A DNA stretch of 64,000 nt from Microbacterium invictum (GCF_034421375.1 NZ_CP139779.1:124001-188000), one strand, 5' to 3'; numbered from the stretch's first letter, positions 42,613 to 54,421 are shown. Made by a program: numbers and translations. The notes: a model not told the origin generated them from the sequence alone.

Positions 42613-43469
42613 CAGGCTTCCGCCGCGGCGCGCCCGTCGGCTCCGAAGAGCAGTTCCGACGCGCGGTCGACGAGGGCGTGGAACTCGGGAGTGCGCTGCA
42701 GATCAGGCGTACGGGGATGCGGCAGGTCGACGTCGATGATTTCCTTGATCCGCCCGGGACGCGGCGACATCACCGCGACGCGGTCGGAGAGGAAGATCGC
42801 CTCGGAGATCCCGTGGGTGACGAGAAGGGTCGTCGCGGGCTTCTCGGTCCAGATGCGCAGCAGCTCGAGGTTGAGGTTCTGGCGGGTCATGTCGTCGAGC
42901 GCGCCGAACGGCTCGTCGAGGAGAAGCACCGAGGGCTTGAGGGCGAGGGCGCGGGCGATCGACACGCGTTGGCGCATGCCGCCGGAGAGCTGGGCGGGCT
43001 TGGCCTTCTCGAAGCCGGTGAGACCGACGAGCGAGATGAGCTCGTCGATGTATGCCTTGTCGGCGCGGCGGCCGGCGACTTCGAAGACGAGCCGGATGTT
43101 GGCATAGACGCTCCGCCACGGAAGGAGCGCGTGGTCCTGGAAGGCGATGCCGAGCTCGCTGTCGCGCCGCAGCTGCGCGGGCGTCTTGCCGTCGACGCGG
43201 ACGTCGCCCGTCGTCGGCGTCTCGAGGTCGGCGAGGATGCGGAGGATCGTCGACTTGCCGCATCCCGAGGGGCCGAGAAGCGCCAGGAACGAGCCCTTCT
43301 CGGTGTGCAGGTGGGTGTCCTGCAGCGCGGTCACGGTGCGGCCGCGACCGGTGGCGAAGGTCTTGGTCAGACCGTCGATGGCGATGCCGGAACCGCCGGC
43401 CGGCGCCGCCGACGGGGTGACCCCCGCTGACGGCGCCGCCGCGGCATCCGATGTTGTTGTATCGGTCAT
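42612..43469 (-). CDS. ABC transporter ATP-binding subunit (SsuB/TauB type)
   Basis: A 285-residue ATPase: Walker [11 protein letters not shown]-loop [13 protein letters not shown], signature [16 protein letters not shown], Walker [14 protein letters not shown] and switch His in [10 protein letters not shown]. The [14 protein letters not shown] segment is characteristic of the nitrate/sulfonate/taurine/thiamine-precursor importer group. The first 30 residues are an Ala/Ser/Pro-rich extension. Confidence 0.92.
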   Translation of the reverse strand: MTDTTTSDAAAAPSAGVTPSAAPAGGSGIAIDGLTKTFATGRGRTVTALQDTHLHTEKGSFLALLGPSGCGKSTILRILADLETPTTGDVRVDGKTPAQLRRDSELGIAFQDHALLPWRSVYANIRLVFEVAGRRADKAYIDELISLVGLTGFEKAKPAQLSGGMRQRVSIARALALKPSVLLLDEPFGALDDMTRQNLNLELLRIWTEKPATTLLVTHGISEAIFLSDRVAVMSPRPGRIKEIIDVDLPHPRTPDLQRTPEFHALVDRASELLFGADGRAAAEA

Positions 43470-43487
43470 GATGGTGCGTCGCTCGGG

Positions 43488-44603
43488 CTACGGGAGGTAG
43501 TCGATGAGCTCCGGGTTCTCCTCGTAGATCTCGTCGATGATCGTGGTGTCGAACAGGTCGTCGACCGACACCTCCCAGCCGGCCGCGGCGAGCGAGGCCA
43601 CGGTCTGCTCCTTGAGGGCGTCGGAGATGGTGAACAGGCCGTTCGCCTCGGTCTCCTCGGTGGAGATGAGGAGGTTCTGCGCCTCGATGCCGAGCGCGGT
43701 CTTCTCAGGGTCGAGGGCTCCGAAGACGGCCTCGAGCCCCTCCGACGACTCTGCGGCGGCCTCGTTGTAGTACTGCTCCACGAGGGTGACGGTGTCCTCG
43801 ACCGGCTGCTGGAAGACCTCGGTCCAGCCCTTGATCTCGGCGGTGAGGAACGCCTCGAGCAGCTCGCGGTTCTCGGCGAGGTACTGGTCGGTGACGGTGA
43901 AGGTCTCGGCGACGTAGGGCACGCCGTTCTCGGCGTAGGCGAGGTTGGTGACCTCGTACCCGGCGAGCTCGACGGTGAGGGCCTCGTTGGTGAGGTAGGC
44001 CATGAAGCCGTCGACGTCGCCGTTCATCAGCGGGGTCGGGTCGAAGTCGACCGGGACGACGTTCACGTCGGCGGGGTCGATGCCGTTGGCGTTGAGCAGG
44101 GCGGCGAACACCGACGCGTTGGAGTCCTGCACGCCGATCGTCTTGCCGACGAGGTCTTCGGGGGTGGTGATGTTGCCGCCGTCGGCGAGGGACAGGATCG
44201 TGAACGGGTTCTTCTGGAAGGTCGCGCCGATGATCTTCAGCGGCGCCTCCTCCTCGGCGATCGCGGCACCGACCGACGCGGCGTCGCTGAGGGCGACCTG
44301 CACGGTGCCCGAGAGGAGCTTGGCGACACCGGTGTCGGGACCTGAGATGCCGATCACCTCGTTGAAGCCGGCCTCGTCGTAGTAGCCGTTCTCGTAGGCG
44401 TAGAACTCGCCGGCGAACTCCTCGTTCTTGATCCACGAGTACTGGACGCTGATCTCGCCGTACGAGGCCTCTTCGCCGTCGCCGCCGGCGGCGGTGGTCG
44501 TGCCGCCCGACGCGCAGCCGGCGAGGACGAGGGCGGATGCGACGAAGGCGGCGGCGCCGGCGGCGAGGCGGCCGCGGCGGCTCAGGGTGCTGTGTGTTGC
44601 CAT
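43488..44603 (-). CDS. ABC transporter substrate-binding lipoprotein (NMT1/ThiY-like)
   Basis: A 371-residue exported lipoprotein: signal RRGRLAAGAAAFVASALVLAGC with lipobox LAGC, a Gly/Thr linker, then the NMT1/SsuA-like domain (VQYSWIKNEEFAGEFYAYENGYYDEAG; LLSGTVQVALSDAASVGAAIAEEEAPLKII; GKTIGVQDSNASVFAALL). It heads the operon and delivers substrate to the permeases. In actinobacteria relatives near xdh genes are often annotated for purine-like or thiamine-precursor ligands; that link is an inference. Confidence 0.88.
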   Translation of the reverse strand: MATHSTLSRRGRLAAGAAAFVASALVLAGCASGGTTTAAGGDGEEASYGEISVQYSWIKNEEFAGEFYAYENGYYDEAGFNEVIGISGPDTGVAKLLSGTVQVALSDAASVGAAIAEEEAPLKIIGATFQKNPFTILSLADGGNITTPEDLVGKTIGVQDSNASVFAALLNANGIDPADVNVVPVDFDPTPLMNGDVDGFMAYLTNEALTVELAGYEVTNLAYAENGVPYVAETFTVTDQYLAENRELLEAFLTAEIKGWTEVFQQPVEDTVTLVEQYYNEAAAESSEGLEAVFGALDPEKTALGIEAQNLLISTEETEANGLFTISDALKEQTVASLAAAGWEVSVDDLFDTTIIDEIYEENPELIDYLP

Positions 44604-44785
44604 CGGGTGTTGGCTCTTTCTTGTGCAGGTGGAGCTCAGGGATGTGATCAGGCGACGCTATGGCGCCGACGTTTCGAAGGTCGGCGCGGGGTGTTTCGGA
44701 TGTGTGACGGATGGTGCGGGTCGGTGCGTCGCGCGAAGTCTCGGCGCGGGCCTCCGCACCGGGGTCCGTCGGCTAGCATCCCGGG

Positions 44786-45670
44786 ATGCACGCGATACCG
44801 GCATCGTTCCTCGCGATGCCGCGCTGGTGGCACGACGACGAGGGCAGGGAGTGGCTGAGCGAGTTGCCGAGCCTGATCGACCGGCAGTGCGCCACGTGGC
44901 AACTGACTCCGGACGGTGAGATCCGCCACGGCTCGAATGCCCTCGTCGTTCCGGTTCGCCGCGGTGACGAGCCGGCGATGCTCCGGCTCGCCCCTCCGGG
45001 TGACGACGTCGCCGCGGAGGCGCGAGCGCTTCGCCACTGGGCGGGCGCTCCCGTGGTCGAACTCCTCGACCTCGACCCCCCTCAACGGGCCATGCTGCTC
45101 GAGAGGCTCGACGCGAACCGATCGCTGGCCTCCGAATCGGTCCTGGCGGCTATGAGTGTGCTCGGCCGCCTTGTCAGCGAACTCGCGACTCCCGCTCCCG
45201 TGACGGTACCGAGCACGCGCGAGATCGCTGCCACATCCCTGTCGACCTTCCCGCTCGACTGGGAGAGTCAGGGACGCCCCACGTCCCGATCCGTTCTGGA
45301 CTCAACGCTCATCGCCGCAGCCGAGCTCTCGTCCGCGCCGGACGAGGATGCGTCGGTCAACGGCGACGTGCACCCGGATCAGGTGCTGGCAGGCCCTCGC
45401 CGCCGTTGGACCGTCGTCGACCCCGTGCTGCTCCGGGGAGACATCGAGTACGACGGCGCTCGGGCGCTGTGGTCCCTCCTGCCGCGGATGCGCGGGGACG
45501 ACGACATCCGTCTCGCCTTCCACACGTTCGTCGACGCCGCGGGCGTGCCTGAGGAACGCGCCCGAGCCTGGGTCCTCGTGCGATCGATGTCGTATCTGCT
45601 GTGGGGCCTCGACCACGGATTGACTGTGGATCCGCCCAAGTGCCGGCGACTCCTCGAGGTGTTCACGTGA
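44786..45670 (+). CDS. Aminoglycoside/hydroxyurea phosphotransferase-like kinase
   Basis: A 294-residue protein of the APH(6)/hydroxyurea-kinase family: IPASFLAMPRWWHDDEGREWLSELPSLI at the N-terminus, ATP-site strand AMLRLAPPGDDVAAEARAL, and the catalytic segment VNGDVHPDQVLAG followed by VVDPVLLRGDIEYD. The family normally has HGD; here it is NGD, which keeps the catalytic Asp but loses the His. Activity is therefore uncertain. The gene sits between the divergent ABC operon and xdhA and need not belong to either. Confidence 0.82.
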   Translation: MHAIPASFLAMPRWWHDDEGREWLSELPSLIDRQCATWQLTPDGEIRHGSNALVVPVRRGDEPAMLRLAPPGDDVAAEARALRHWAGAPVVELLDLDPPQRAMLLERLDANRSLASESVLAAMSVLGRLVSELATPAPVTVPSTREIAATSLSTFPLDWESQGRPTSRSVLDSTLIAAAELSSAPDEDASVNGDVHPDQVLAGPRRRWTVVDPVLLRGDIEYDGARALWSLLPRMRGDDDIRLAFHTFVDAAGVPEERARAWVLVRSMSYLLWGLDHGLTVDPPKCRRLLEVFT

Positions 45671-45712
45671 GTGCCCCCCGGAACGCGGCCCGTACAATCG
45701 CGAAGATGGAGC

Positions 45713-47241
45713 ATGCTCGTGGCTGAAGACCGTGTGGATGCAGGACCGGTGGCTGCGGTCACCGACGACGAGGTCACCGTCAACGGTGCGCTCCGCTCGC
45801 TGGACGGCGTGCCGGTGCACACCAACGCCCTCGACTGGCTCCGCTCGTGCGGTCTGACGGGCAGCAAAGAGGGCTGCGCCGAGGGGGAGTGCGGGGCATG
45901 CGCCATGCTGATCCTGACGCCGCGGGCAGATGAGGGGGCGGATGTCGCGGGCGCGGCGTGGACCGCGGTGAACTCGTGCCTCGTCCCCGCCCAGGCGCTC
46001 CGCGGCCAGGAGATCGTGACCGCCGAGGGCCTCGGCACCCCCGAGGCGCTGCACCCGGTGCAGGAGGTCATGGCCGCGGGGGGTGGGTCGCAGTGCGGCT
46101 ACTGCACGCCCGGCTTCGTCTGCAGCATGGCGGGGGAGTACTACCGGCGCGATCGCACCCCCGTCGGGGACGAGCGCACCCCCGCGGGGAGCGAGCGCAC
46201 CCTCGCGGGGAGGGAGGGGAACGGGTTCGACCTGCATGCGCTGAGCGGCAACCTCTGCCGCTGCACCGGCTACCGGCCCATTCGCGATGCGGCATACGAG
46301 CTCGGGATGCCGGACGGTGACGATCCGCTGGCGGCGCGCCTGCGGCATCCGGCCCCGGACCCCAGCCCCACCGACGTCACCGTCGACGGCGCACGGTTCG
46401 TCCGCCCGGAGACCCTCGACGAGGCGCTCACCCTCCTCGCGAGCGAGCCCGACGCACGCCTGGTCGCCGGGGCCACCGACTGGGGCGTCGACGTGAACCT
46501 CCGCAGTGTGCGGGCCCCGCTCGTCGTCGCGATCGACCGGCTGCCCGAGCTGCGCGCGTTCCGCGCCGACGACGCCGAGATCGAGCTCGGCGCGGCGCTC
46601 ACCCTCACCGAGGTCGCCGCCGCCCTCGGCGATCGCGTGCCGCTCCTCTCCGAGCTGCTGCCGCAGTTCGCCTCACCGCTCATCCGCAACCGCGCGACCC
46701 TCGGCGGCAACCTCGGCACCGGGTCGCCGATCGGCGATGCGCTGCCGGCACTCCTCGCCCTGGGCGCGAGTGTCGTCCTCGCCTCGCGCGACGCGGAGCG
46801 AGATGTACCGCTCGAGGAATATTTCACCGGCTACCGACAGACCGTCCGGCGCGACGACGAGATCATCCGCGCCTTGCGCTTCCCCGCGCCCCGCGGCGAG
46901 CTCGCCGCGTTCCACAAGATCGCCAAGCGCCGGTTCGACGACATCTCCAGCGTCGCCGTCGCGTTCGTGCTCGACCTGCGAGGCGGCGTCGTCGCCGACG
47001 CGCGCATCGGGCTCGGCGGCGTCGCCGCCACTCCTCTGCGCGCCCGCGCCACCGAGCAGGCGCTCATCGGCCGCGATTGGAGCCTCGCCACCGTGCGCGA
47101 GGTCGCCCCGGTACTCGGCGCCGAGGGCACCCCGATGTCCGACCACCGCGCAAGCGCGGCGTACCGCGCCGCGATGCTCGAGAACGCTTTGCGCAAGCTC
47201 TTCGCGCGGCATCCCAAGCCCACGGCCAGGGCGGTGGCGCG

Positions 47242-47245
<4 letters not shown>
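45713..47245 (+). CDS. xdhA: Xanthine dehydrogenase small subunit (2Fe-2S plus FAD domains)
   Basis: A 510-residue subunit. The N-terminal plant-type 2Fe-2S domain has KEGCAEGECGACAML; the helical 2Fe-2S domain has SQCGYCTPGFVCSM and GNLCRCTGYRPIRDA. After a linker comes the FAD domain (LVAGATDWGVDVNLR, FASPLIRNRATLGGNLGTGSPIGDALPAL). The enzyme oxidises hypoxanthine or xanthine to urate and feeds electrons through FAD to NAD. ATG 45713 follows AAGATGGAG. The linker between the two Fe-S motifs contains three 21-bp tandem repeats (46151-46213). The stop overlaps the next start (ATGA). Confidence 0.95.
46151..46213 (+). repeat. Three 21-bp tandem repeats inside xdhA
   Basis: Units at 46151-46171, 46172-46192 and 46193-46213 encode DRTPVGD, ERTPAGS and ERTLAGR. 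The reading frame is preserved. Homologous subunits usually have a short linker here, so this looks like a slippage expansion in a surface loop. Confidence 0.7.
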
Positions 47246-49581
<2,336 letters not shown>

Positions 49582-49596
49582 CGGAGAGCGACGCCG

Positions 49597-50430
49597 ATGG
49601 ACTGGGTCGACGAGCTCCGACGGCTGCGGGATGCTCGCGTGCCGGCGGTGCTCGTTACCCTCGCCGCGGTGCGGGGCCACGCGCCGCGCAACGGCGGCGC
49701 GAAGCTCGTCGTCTCACCCGACCGGCTCTTCGGCACCGTCGGCGGCGGCAATCTCGAGGAGACCGCCATCGCCACAGCCCGCGAGATGATCGACGCGGGC
49801 GAGAACGAGCCGCGACTGCTGACCCTCACCCTGAGCGACAAGGCCGCGACCGAGTACGGTGTGCAGTGCTGCGGGGGAGAGGTGACGATGCTGCTCGAGC
49901 CGGTGCGCGTTGTGCCCACGGTCGCGGTCTTCGGCGTCGGACACGTCGGGCTGGAGCTCGCCCGCGTGCTCGCCCGCCACGAGATCGGGCTATGGCTCGT
50001 CGATGGGCGGGCCGACATGGTGGCCGAGGAGCGCCTCGGAGTTCCGGGGCGCTCGGGGATCTTCGCCGACGCCGTGGCGACCGTGCACGTGCGTCACGCC
50101 CCGGTGCCCGAGACGGCGATCGCCGAGTTGCCGGCCGGGGCGCACGTGCTCATCATGACCCACGACCACGTCGAGGACCTGGCTCTCGTCGACCAGGCGC
50201 TCCGCAGGAGTGACGTCGCGTCGATCGGTCTCATCGGCTCGCGCGCGAAGTGGGCGCGGTTCGCGGCGAAGCTCCGTGACCTCGGGCACACCGACGATGA
50301 CCTCGCGCGGGTGACCACGCCCATCGGGGTGCCCGAGGTGTCAGGCAAGGCGCCGGCCGTCATCGCGGTGAGCGTCGCGGCGCGGGTGCTTCAGCTGATC
50401 GACGACGCGGCGCGCGCGCCGCGCGCCTGA
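49597..50430 (+). CDS. xdhC: XdhC, molybdenum cofactor insertion/sulfuration chaperone
   Basis: A 277-residue protein: RVPAVLVTLAAVRGHAPRNGGAKLVV and the double-Gly motif TVGGGNLEETAIA, a VQCCGGEV segment, and a Rossmann domain (VAVFGVGHVGLELARVLARH). XdhC binds the sulfurated cofactor and inserts it into XdhB. Its place directly after xdhB is the usual gene order. Confidence 0.93.
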   Translation: MDWVDELRRLRDARVPAVLVTLAAVRGHAPRNGGAKLVVSPDRLFGTVGGGNLEETAIATAREMIDAGENEPRLLTLTLSDKAATEYGVQCCGGEVTMLLEPVRVVPTVAVFGVGHVGLELARVLARHEIGLWLVDGRADMVAEERLGVPGRSGIFADAVATVHVRHAPVPETAIAELPAGAHVLIMTHDHVEDLALVDQALRRSDVASIGLIGSRAKWARFAAKLRDLGHTDDDLARVTTPIGVPEVSGKAPAVIAVSVAARVLQLIDDAARAPRA

Positions 50431-50443
50431 GAACGCGGTGGCG

Positions 50444-51367
50444 TCAGCCGCCGAGGACGACGTTCAGCGGGGCCTCGCCCCGCGACATCCGCTCGATCTG
50501 GCGGCGGACGAGCCGCGCGATGCGGGGGCGCATCGCGCTCGATGCGCCGCCGACGTGCGGCACGACGAGCACTCCCTCGGTCGACCAGAGCGGATGAGCC
50601 GGGGGCAGCGGCTCGGGATCGGTGACGTCGAGCGCCGCACGGATGCGGCCGCGACCCGCGTGGTCGACGAGCGCGTCGGTGTCGATGAGCGGCCCACGGC
50701 CGACGTTGACGACGAGGGCGCCGTCGGGGAGCGCGGCGAGGAAGCCGTCGTCGACGAGGTGGCGGGTCGCGTCGCCGCCGGGCAGCGACGCCATCACGAT
50801 CTCGGCATACGGGAGGAGGTCGGGGAGCTCGTCAACGCCGTGGATCGTCACGCCGTCTTCCTCGCGGTGCCGTGATGCCACCCGCGTGAGCTCGACCTCG
50901 AAGCCCGCGAGTCGCGCTTCGATCGCCTTGCCGATGCCGCCGTAGCCCAGGAGCAGGACGCGGCGGTCAGCGAGACTCGCCGCTCGTTCCGGGGCCCAGC
51001 GGCCCTCGGCCTGAGCGTGCACGAAGGCGGGGATCTGCCGCTGCGCGGCCAGCGCGAGGGCTACGGCGAGCTCGGCGGTGGACGTCTCGTGCACACTGGA
51101 GGCGTTGGCGAAGGTGTATGTCGGCGGGAGAATATCCCCGATGCCGTCGTATCCGATCGACTGGCTCTGCACCAGGCGGGTCTCGACCTGGTCGAGAAGC
51201 GGCACCGCGTCGGCGAGCGACATGTACGGCGGCACGACGATGTCGATGCGGGATCTCGGCGGCGGACCGTCCATCGCCCACTGGATCACCTCGACCCCCT
51301 CGGGCAGGGGACCGAGGTCGTCGGCGAGCTGGGCGGTCGGAACGGACACGACGAGATTCGCACTCAC
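50444..51367 (-). CDS. D-isomer 2-hydroxyacid dehydrogenase family protein
   Basis: A 307-residue NAD-dependent dehydrogenase of the D-2-hydroxyacid/SerA type: VLLLGYGGIGKAIEARLAGFEVE (Rossmann), SLPGGDATRHLVDDGFLAALPDGALVVNVGRGPLIDTDAL and the end VLVVPHVGGASSAM with the catalytic His. The catalytic Arg and Glu lie in NVGRG and VTDPEPLP. GTG 51367 is chosen; a start at 51376 is three codons longer. Candidate substrates are glyoxylate, hydroxypyruvate or phosphoglycerate. The stop lies just past the convergent xdhC. Confidence 0.9.
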   Translation of the reverse strand: MSANLVVSVPTAQLADDLGPLPEGVEVIQWAMDGPPPRSRIDIVVPPYMSLADAVPLLDQVETRLVQSQSIGYDGIGDILPPTYTFANASSVHETSTAELAVALALAAQRQIPAFVHAQAEGRWAPERAASLADRRVLLLGYGGIGKAIEARLAGFEVELTRVASRHREEDGVTIHGVDELPDLLPYAEIVMASLPGGDATRHLVDDGFLAALPDGALVVNVGRGPLIDTDALVDHAGRGRIRAALDVTDPEPLPPAHPLWSTEGVLVVPHVGGASSAMRPRIARLVRRQIERMSRGEAPLNVVLGG

Positions 51368-51432
51368 CGCTCCCACGCTACCCGGCGCGGCGGGAGTAGG
51401 TTCGGCGGCAGGAGGCGGCCGAGCGTGCCGGG

Positions 51433-51870
51433 ATGGATATGGTTCCCGAGATCAACTACTGGGCGGTTCTCATCGCCACGGCCTCGACGCTCGTCGTCGG
51501 CTCGGTGTTCTACGCGCCGAAGGTGTTCGGCACCCGCTGGGCGCGGCTGGCGAACGTCGACATGAACAGACCCGGCGCCACCGCGGTCATCCCGATCCTC
51601 GTCACGATCCTCGTGAGCTTCGTCACGGCGTGGGTCCTCGCCGGAGCGATCAACATCGCATGGCACTTCTACGGGGGCGGGTATCTCCTCGCGGCGCTCG
51701 GCACCGCCATCATCCTGTGGGCGGGGCTCACCGCTGCGCGGATCATCACGCACGACGCGTTCGAGGGGAGACCGTCGTCGCTGACGGTGCTCACGATCGG
51801 CCACGAGCTGGCGACCTTCGTCGTGATGGCGCTGATCATCGGGGTCTGGCCGCCCGCCGGGACGGTCTGA
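51433..51870 (+). CDS. DUF1761 membrane protein
   Basis: A 145-residue protein with about four membrane helices (YWAVLIATASTLVVGSVFYAPKVFGTRWARL, ATAVIPILVTILVSFVTAWVLAG, LLAALGTAIILWAGLTAARII, LATFVVMALIIGVW). The FYAPKVFGTRWA segment after helix one is typical of DUF1761. Function unknown. It stands alone, convergent with purQ. Confidence 0.85.
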   Translation: MDMVPEINYWAVLIATASTLVVGSVFYAPKVFGTRWARLANVDMNRPGATAVIPILVTILVSFVTAWVLAGAINIAWHFYGGGYLLAALGTAIILWAGLTAARIITHDAFEGRPSSLTVLTIGHELATFVVMALIIGVWPPAGTV

Positions 51871-51885
51871 CGCGCGCGGCGCGGC

Positions 51886-52590
51886 TCAGGCGGCGGCGAC
51901 GAGCGACGCGATCGCCGAGGTGAAGAACCGGCGGCCGTCGACGCCCGAGCGCATGGCTAGCCGGGTGTCGGGGCCGAAGCCCTCTTCGACGGCGTGCTCG
52001 GGGTGCGGCATGAGCCCGACGACATTGCCGCGCTCGTTGCGCAGCCCCGCGATGTCGTTGAGCGACCCGTTGGGGTTGACACCCAGGTAGCGGAAGGCGA
52101 CGAGACCCTCGCCCTCGATGCGCGCGAGGGTGTCGGCGTCGGCGATGTAGCCGCCGTCGGCGTTCTTCAACGGGATGACGATCTCTTCGCCGTCGGCGAA
52201 GTCGGCCGTCCAGGCGGTCGACGTACTCTCCACGCGCAGGCGCTGGTCGCGTCGGATGAACTGCTGGTGGGCGTTGCGGATGAGCCCGCCGGGAAGCAGG
52301 TGCGCCTCGACGAGCATCTGGAAGCCGTTGCAGATGCCGAGCACCGGCATCCCGCCCGCGGCCGCGTCCTTCACCTCGGCCATGATCGGCGCCAGGGCGG
52401 CGATCGCTCCGGCGCGCAGGTAGTCGCCGTAGCTGAACCCGCCGGGGAGGATGAGGGCGTCGACGCCCTCGAGGTCGTGCGAGCCGTGCCAGAGCGCCAC
52501 GGGCTCGCCGCCGGCGAGCCGCACGGCGCGACGGGCGTCGACGTCGTCGAGACTCCCGGGGAAGGTGATGACGCCGATCCGGGCGGTCAC
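51886..52590 (-). CDS. purQ: Phosphoribosylformylglycinamidine synthase, glutaminase subunit
   Basis: A 234-residue class I glutamine amidotransferase: [25 protein letters not shown], the nucleophile in [21 protein letters not shown] and the His-Glu pair in [14 protein letters not shown]. It supplies ammonia to PurL in step four of purine synthesis. The ATG overlaps the purS stop by four bases; PurL is not in the window. Confidence 0.97.
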   Translation of the reverse strand: MTARIGVITFPGSLDDVDARRAVRLAGGEPVALWHGSHDLEGVDALILPGGFSYGDYLRAGAIAALAPIMAEVKDAAAGGMPVLGICNGFQMLVEAHLLPGGLIRNAHQQFIRRDQRLRVESTSTAWTADFADGEEIVIPLKNADGGYIADADTLARIEGEGLVAFRYLGVNPNGSLNDIAGLRNERGNVVGLMPHPEHAVEEGFGPDTRLAMRSGVDGRRFFTSAIASLVAAA

Positions 52591-52835
52591 TCCACGACCT
52601 CCACACCGACCACGTCTTCAATCACGTCGTTGGAGAGCACCTCGGCGGCGATGCGACGGGCGGTGGCCAGCACCTCGTCGTCGACCTCGCCCTCGACGGT
52701 GAGCTCGAATCGCTTCCCGATCCGCACACCCGAGAAGCGATCGACACCGAGCCGCGTGAGGGCGCCGGCGACGGCCTTCCCCTGCGGGTCGAGCAGCTCG
52801 GCCTTGGGCATGACGTCGACGACGATGGTGGGCAC
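52587..52835 (-). CDS. purS: Phosphoribosylformylglycinamidine synthase subunit PurS
   Basis: An 82-residue small subunit: [47 protein letters not shown] is the complete PurS pattern. PurS bridges PurQ and PurL. It leads a purS-purQ pair reading away from the divergent beta-glucoside operon. Confidence 0.96.
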   Translation of the reverse strand: MPTIVVDVMPKAELLDPQGKAVAGALTRLGVDRFSGVRIGKRFELTVEGEVDDEVLATARRIAAEVLSNDVIEDVVGVEVVE

Positions 52836-52896
52836 GCCCCCATCTTACGGCTCGCCCGTCCGCGCGCCGTCGTGACCTGATCGTTACATAACTTCT

Positions 52897-52967
52897 TGGG
52901 AGCGCTCTCTTGACTTTCGTGAGAGCGATCCCATAGCGTCATCCGCAATCCCGTGGGAGCGGTTCCA
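52897..52967. promoter_or_regulatory. Three LacI-type operators and promoter of the beta-glucoside operon
   Basis: Three 14-bp dyads share TGGGAGCG-N-TCCCA-like symmetry: TGGGAGCGCTCTCT (52897-52910), TGAGAGCGATCCCA (52920-52933) and TGGGAGCGGTTCCA (52954-52967). A -35 TTGACT lies at 52910-52915 and a weak -10 around 52933-52939, so the middle site sits in the spacer. The LacI protein at 57954 is the likely binder. Confidence 0.75.
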
Positions 52968-53034
52968 CGGAAGCCACATCCCGCACCGTGTCGCCGACAC
53001 AGCATCGTGCTTACCCATCCACAAAGGAGTGATC

Positions 53035-54348
53035 GTGACGTCATCCACCATGCGAAAAGCGGCCGTCGCAGCCGCGATCGCATCATCCACCGCCCTCGTT
53101 CTCGCGGGCTGCAGCTCCTCCGGCGGAGACGCCTCCGGTGGCGGAGCCTCTGGTGAGGACATCACCCTCACCATCACCACGTTCGGCACATTCGGCTACG
53201 ACGACCTGTATGCCGAGTACGAGGAAGCCAACCCTGGCATCACCATCGACGCCACCAACATCGACACGGGCGGCAATGCCCGGACCGATGCGTTCACCAA
53301 GATCGCGGCCGGCTCGGGACTGTCCGACATCGTCGCGGTCGAGGAAGGATGGCTCGGTCAGGTGATGGGTGTCTCCGACCAGTTCAGCGACCTGCGCGAC
53401 TACGGCATCGAAGACCGCAGGGACGATTGGGTCGAGTGGAAGTACGAGCAGGCCACCGACGCCGACGGACGCGTCATCGGCTACGGCACCGACATCGGTC
53501 CCGAGGGGATCTGCTACAACCGTCCCGCTTTCGAAGCGGCCGGCCTTCCCACCGAGCGTGAAGAGGTCGCCGCTCTCCTCGAGGGCGACTGGGAGAACTA
53601 CTTCGAGGTCGGGCGTCAGTACAACGAAGCGACCGGCGGGGCTTGGTACGACCACTCCGGATTCGTCTGGAACGCCATGGTCAATCAGCTCCCCGAGGGG
53701 TACTACACCTCCGACGGAGAACTGAACGTCGAGGGCAACACCGAGCTGGAGGAGCGTTTCCAGCTGCTCGGCGCTGCGACCGAGGACGGCCTGTCGGCTG
53801 CCCAGAGCGCGTGGGACTGGAACGGCGGCACCTCCTTCGTCGATGGCACCTTCGCGACCTTCGTCTGCCCCGGCTGGATGCTGGGTGTGGTGGAGGGTCA
53901 GGTCGAGGCCGGCGGCGGAGACGCTGCCACCGGGTGGGACTTCGCTGATGTCTTCCCCGGCGGCGCAGCGAACTGGGGCGGCGCCTTCCTGACCGTGCCC
54001 ACCACGTCGGAGCACCCGGAGGAAGCCGCCGCGCTGGCCGACTGGCTGACGCAGCCCGAACAGCAGGTCAAGCAGTTCGAGGCCGCCGGCACCTTCCCCT
54101 CGACCGTCGAGGCTCAGGAGACGCTGGCCGCCGAGGCCACCCCGAACGCGTTCTTCAACGACGCTCCGGTCGGATCGATCCTCGCTGAGCGTGCCCAGGG
54201 CGTCGTCGCTCAGTTCAAGGGTCCGGACGACTCGGTGATCCAGGAAAACGTCTTCGGCCCCGCGCTGACGGCGCTCGACCAGGGTGACACCGACACGCAG
54301 GGCGCCTGGCAGCAGGCGCTCGGGCTGCTGAACGAACTGGTCGATTGA
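53035..54348 (+). CDS. ABC sugar transporter substrate-binding lipoprotein
   Basis: A 437-residue exported lipoprotein. Its signal ends in LVLAGCSSSGG (lipobox LAGC); then comes a SBP_bac_1 domain (TTFGTFGYDDLYAEYEEANPGITIDA; IAAGSGLSDIVAVEEGW; FPGGAANWGGAFLTVPTTSEHPEEAAALADWL). It would catch beta-glucosides or oligosaccharides for the two permeases downstream. GTG 53035 lies seven bases after AAAGGAG. The ATPase subunit is not encoded in the operon; a shared MsiK-type ATPase elsewhere is likely, as is usual in actinobacteria. Confidence 0.92.
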   Translation: MTSSTMRKAAVAAAIASSTALVLAGCSSSGGDASGGGASGEDITLTITTFGTFGYDDLYAEYEEANPGITIDATNIDTGGNARTDAFTKIAAGSGLSDIVAVEEGWLGQVMGVSDQFSDLRDYGIEDRRDDWVEWKYEQATDADGRVIGYGTDIGPEGICYNRPAFEAAGLPTEREEVAALLEGDWENYFEVGRQYNEATGGAWYDHSGFVWNAMVNQLPEGYYTSDGELNVEGNTELEERFQLLGAATEDGLSAAQSAWDWNGGTSFVDGTFATFVCPGWMLGVVEGQVEAGGGDAATGWDFADVFPGGAANWGGAFLTVPTTSEHPEEAAALADWLTQPEQQVKQFEAAGTFPSTVEAQETLAAEATPNAFFNDAPVGSILAERAQGVVAQFKGPDDSVIQENVFGPALTALDQGDTDTQGAWQQALGLLNELVD

Positions 54349-54363
54349 CCGCGACCGCATGAC

Positions 54364-54398
54364 TCGGGGCCTCCGGGCGCATAGCCCGGAGGCCCCGA
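54364..54398 (+). terminator. Perfect hairpin between binding-protein and permease genes
   Basis: A 15-bp perfect stem, TCGGGGCCTCCGGGC (54364-54378) and its complement (54384-54398), with a 5-base loop. No T-tract follows. It sits between the substrate-binding gene and the first permease, where such structures usually protect or partly attenuate the transcript, keeping binding protein in excess over permease. Confidence 0.7.
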
Positions 54399-54421
54399 AC
54401 CATCTCGCCGAGAGGAACCCC

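Noticed and set aside
54364..54398. Rho-independent terminator ending the first gene
   Set aside because: No T-tract follows and the permease genes continue the operon; internal stabilising or attenuating hairpin is more likely. It is listed as terminator type only for lack of a better category.
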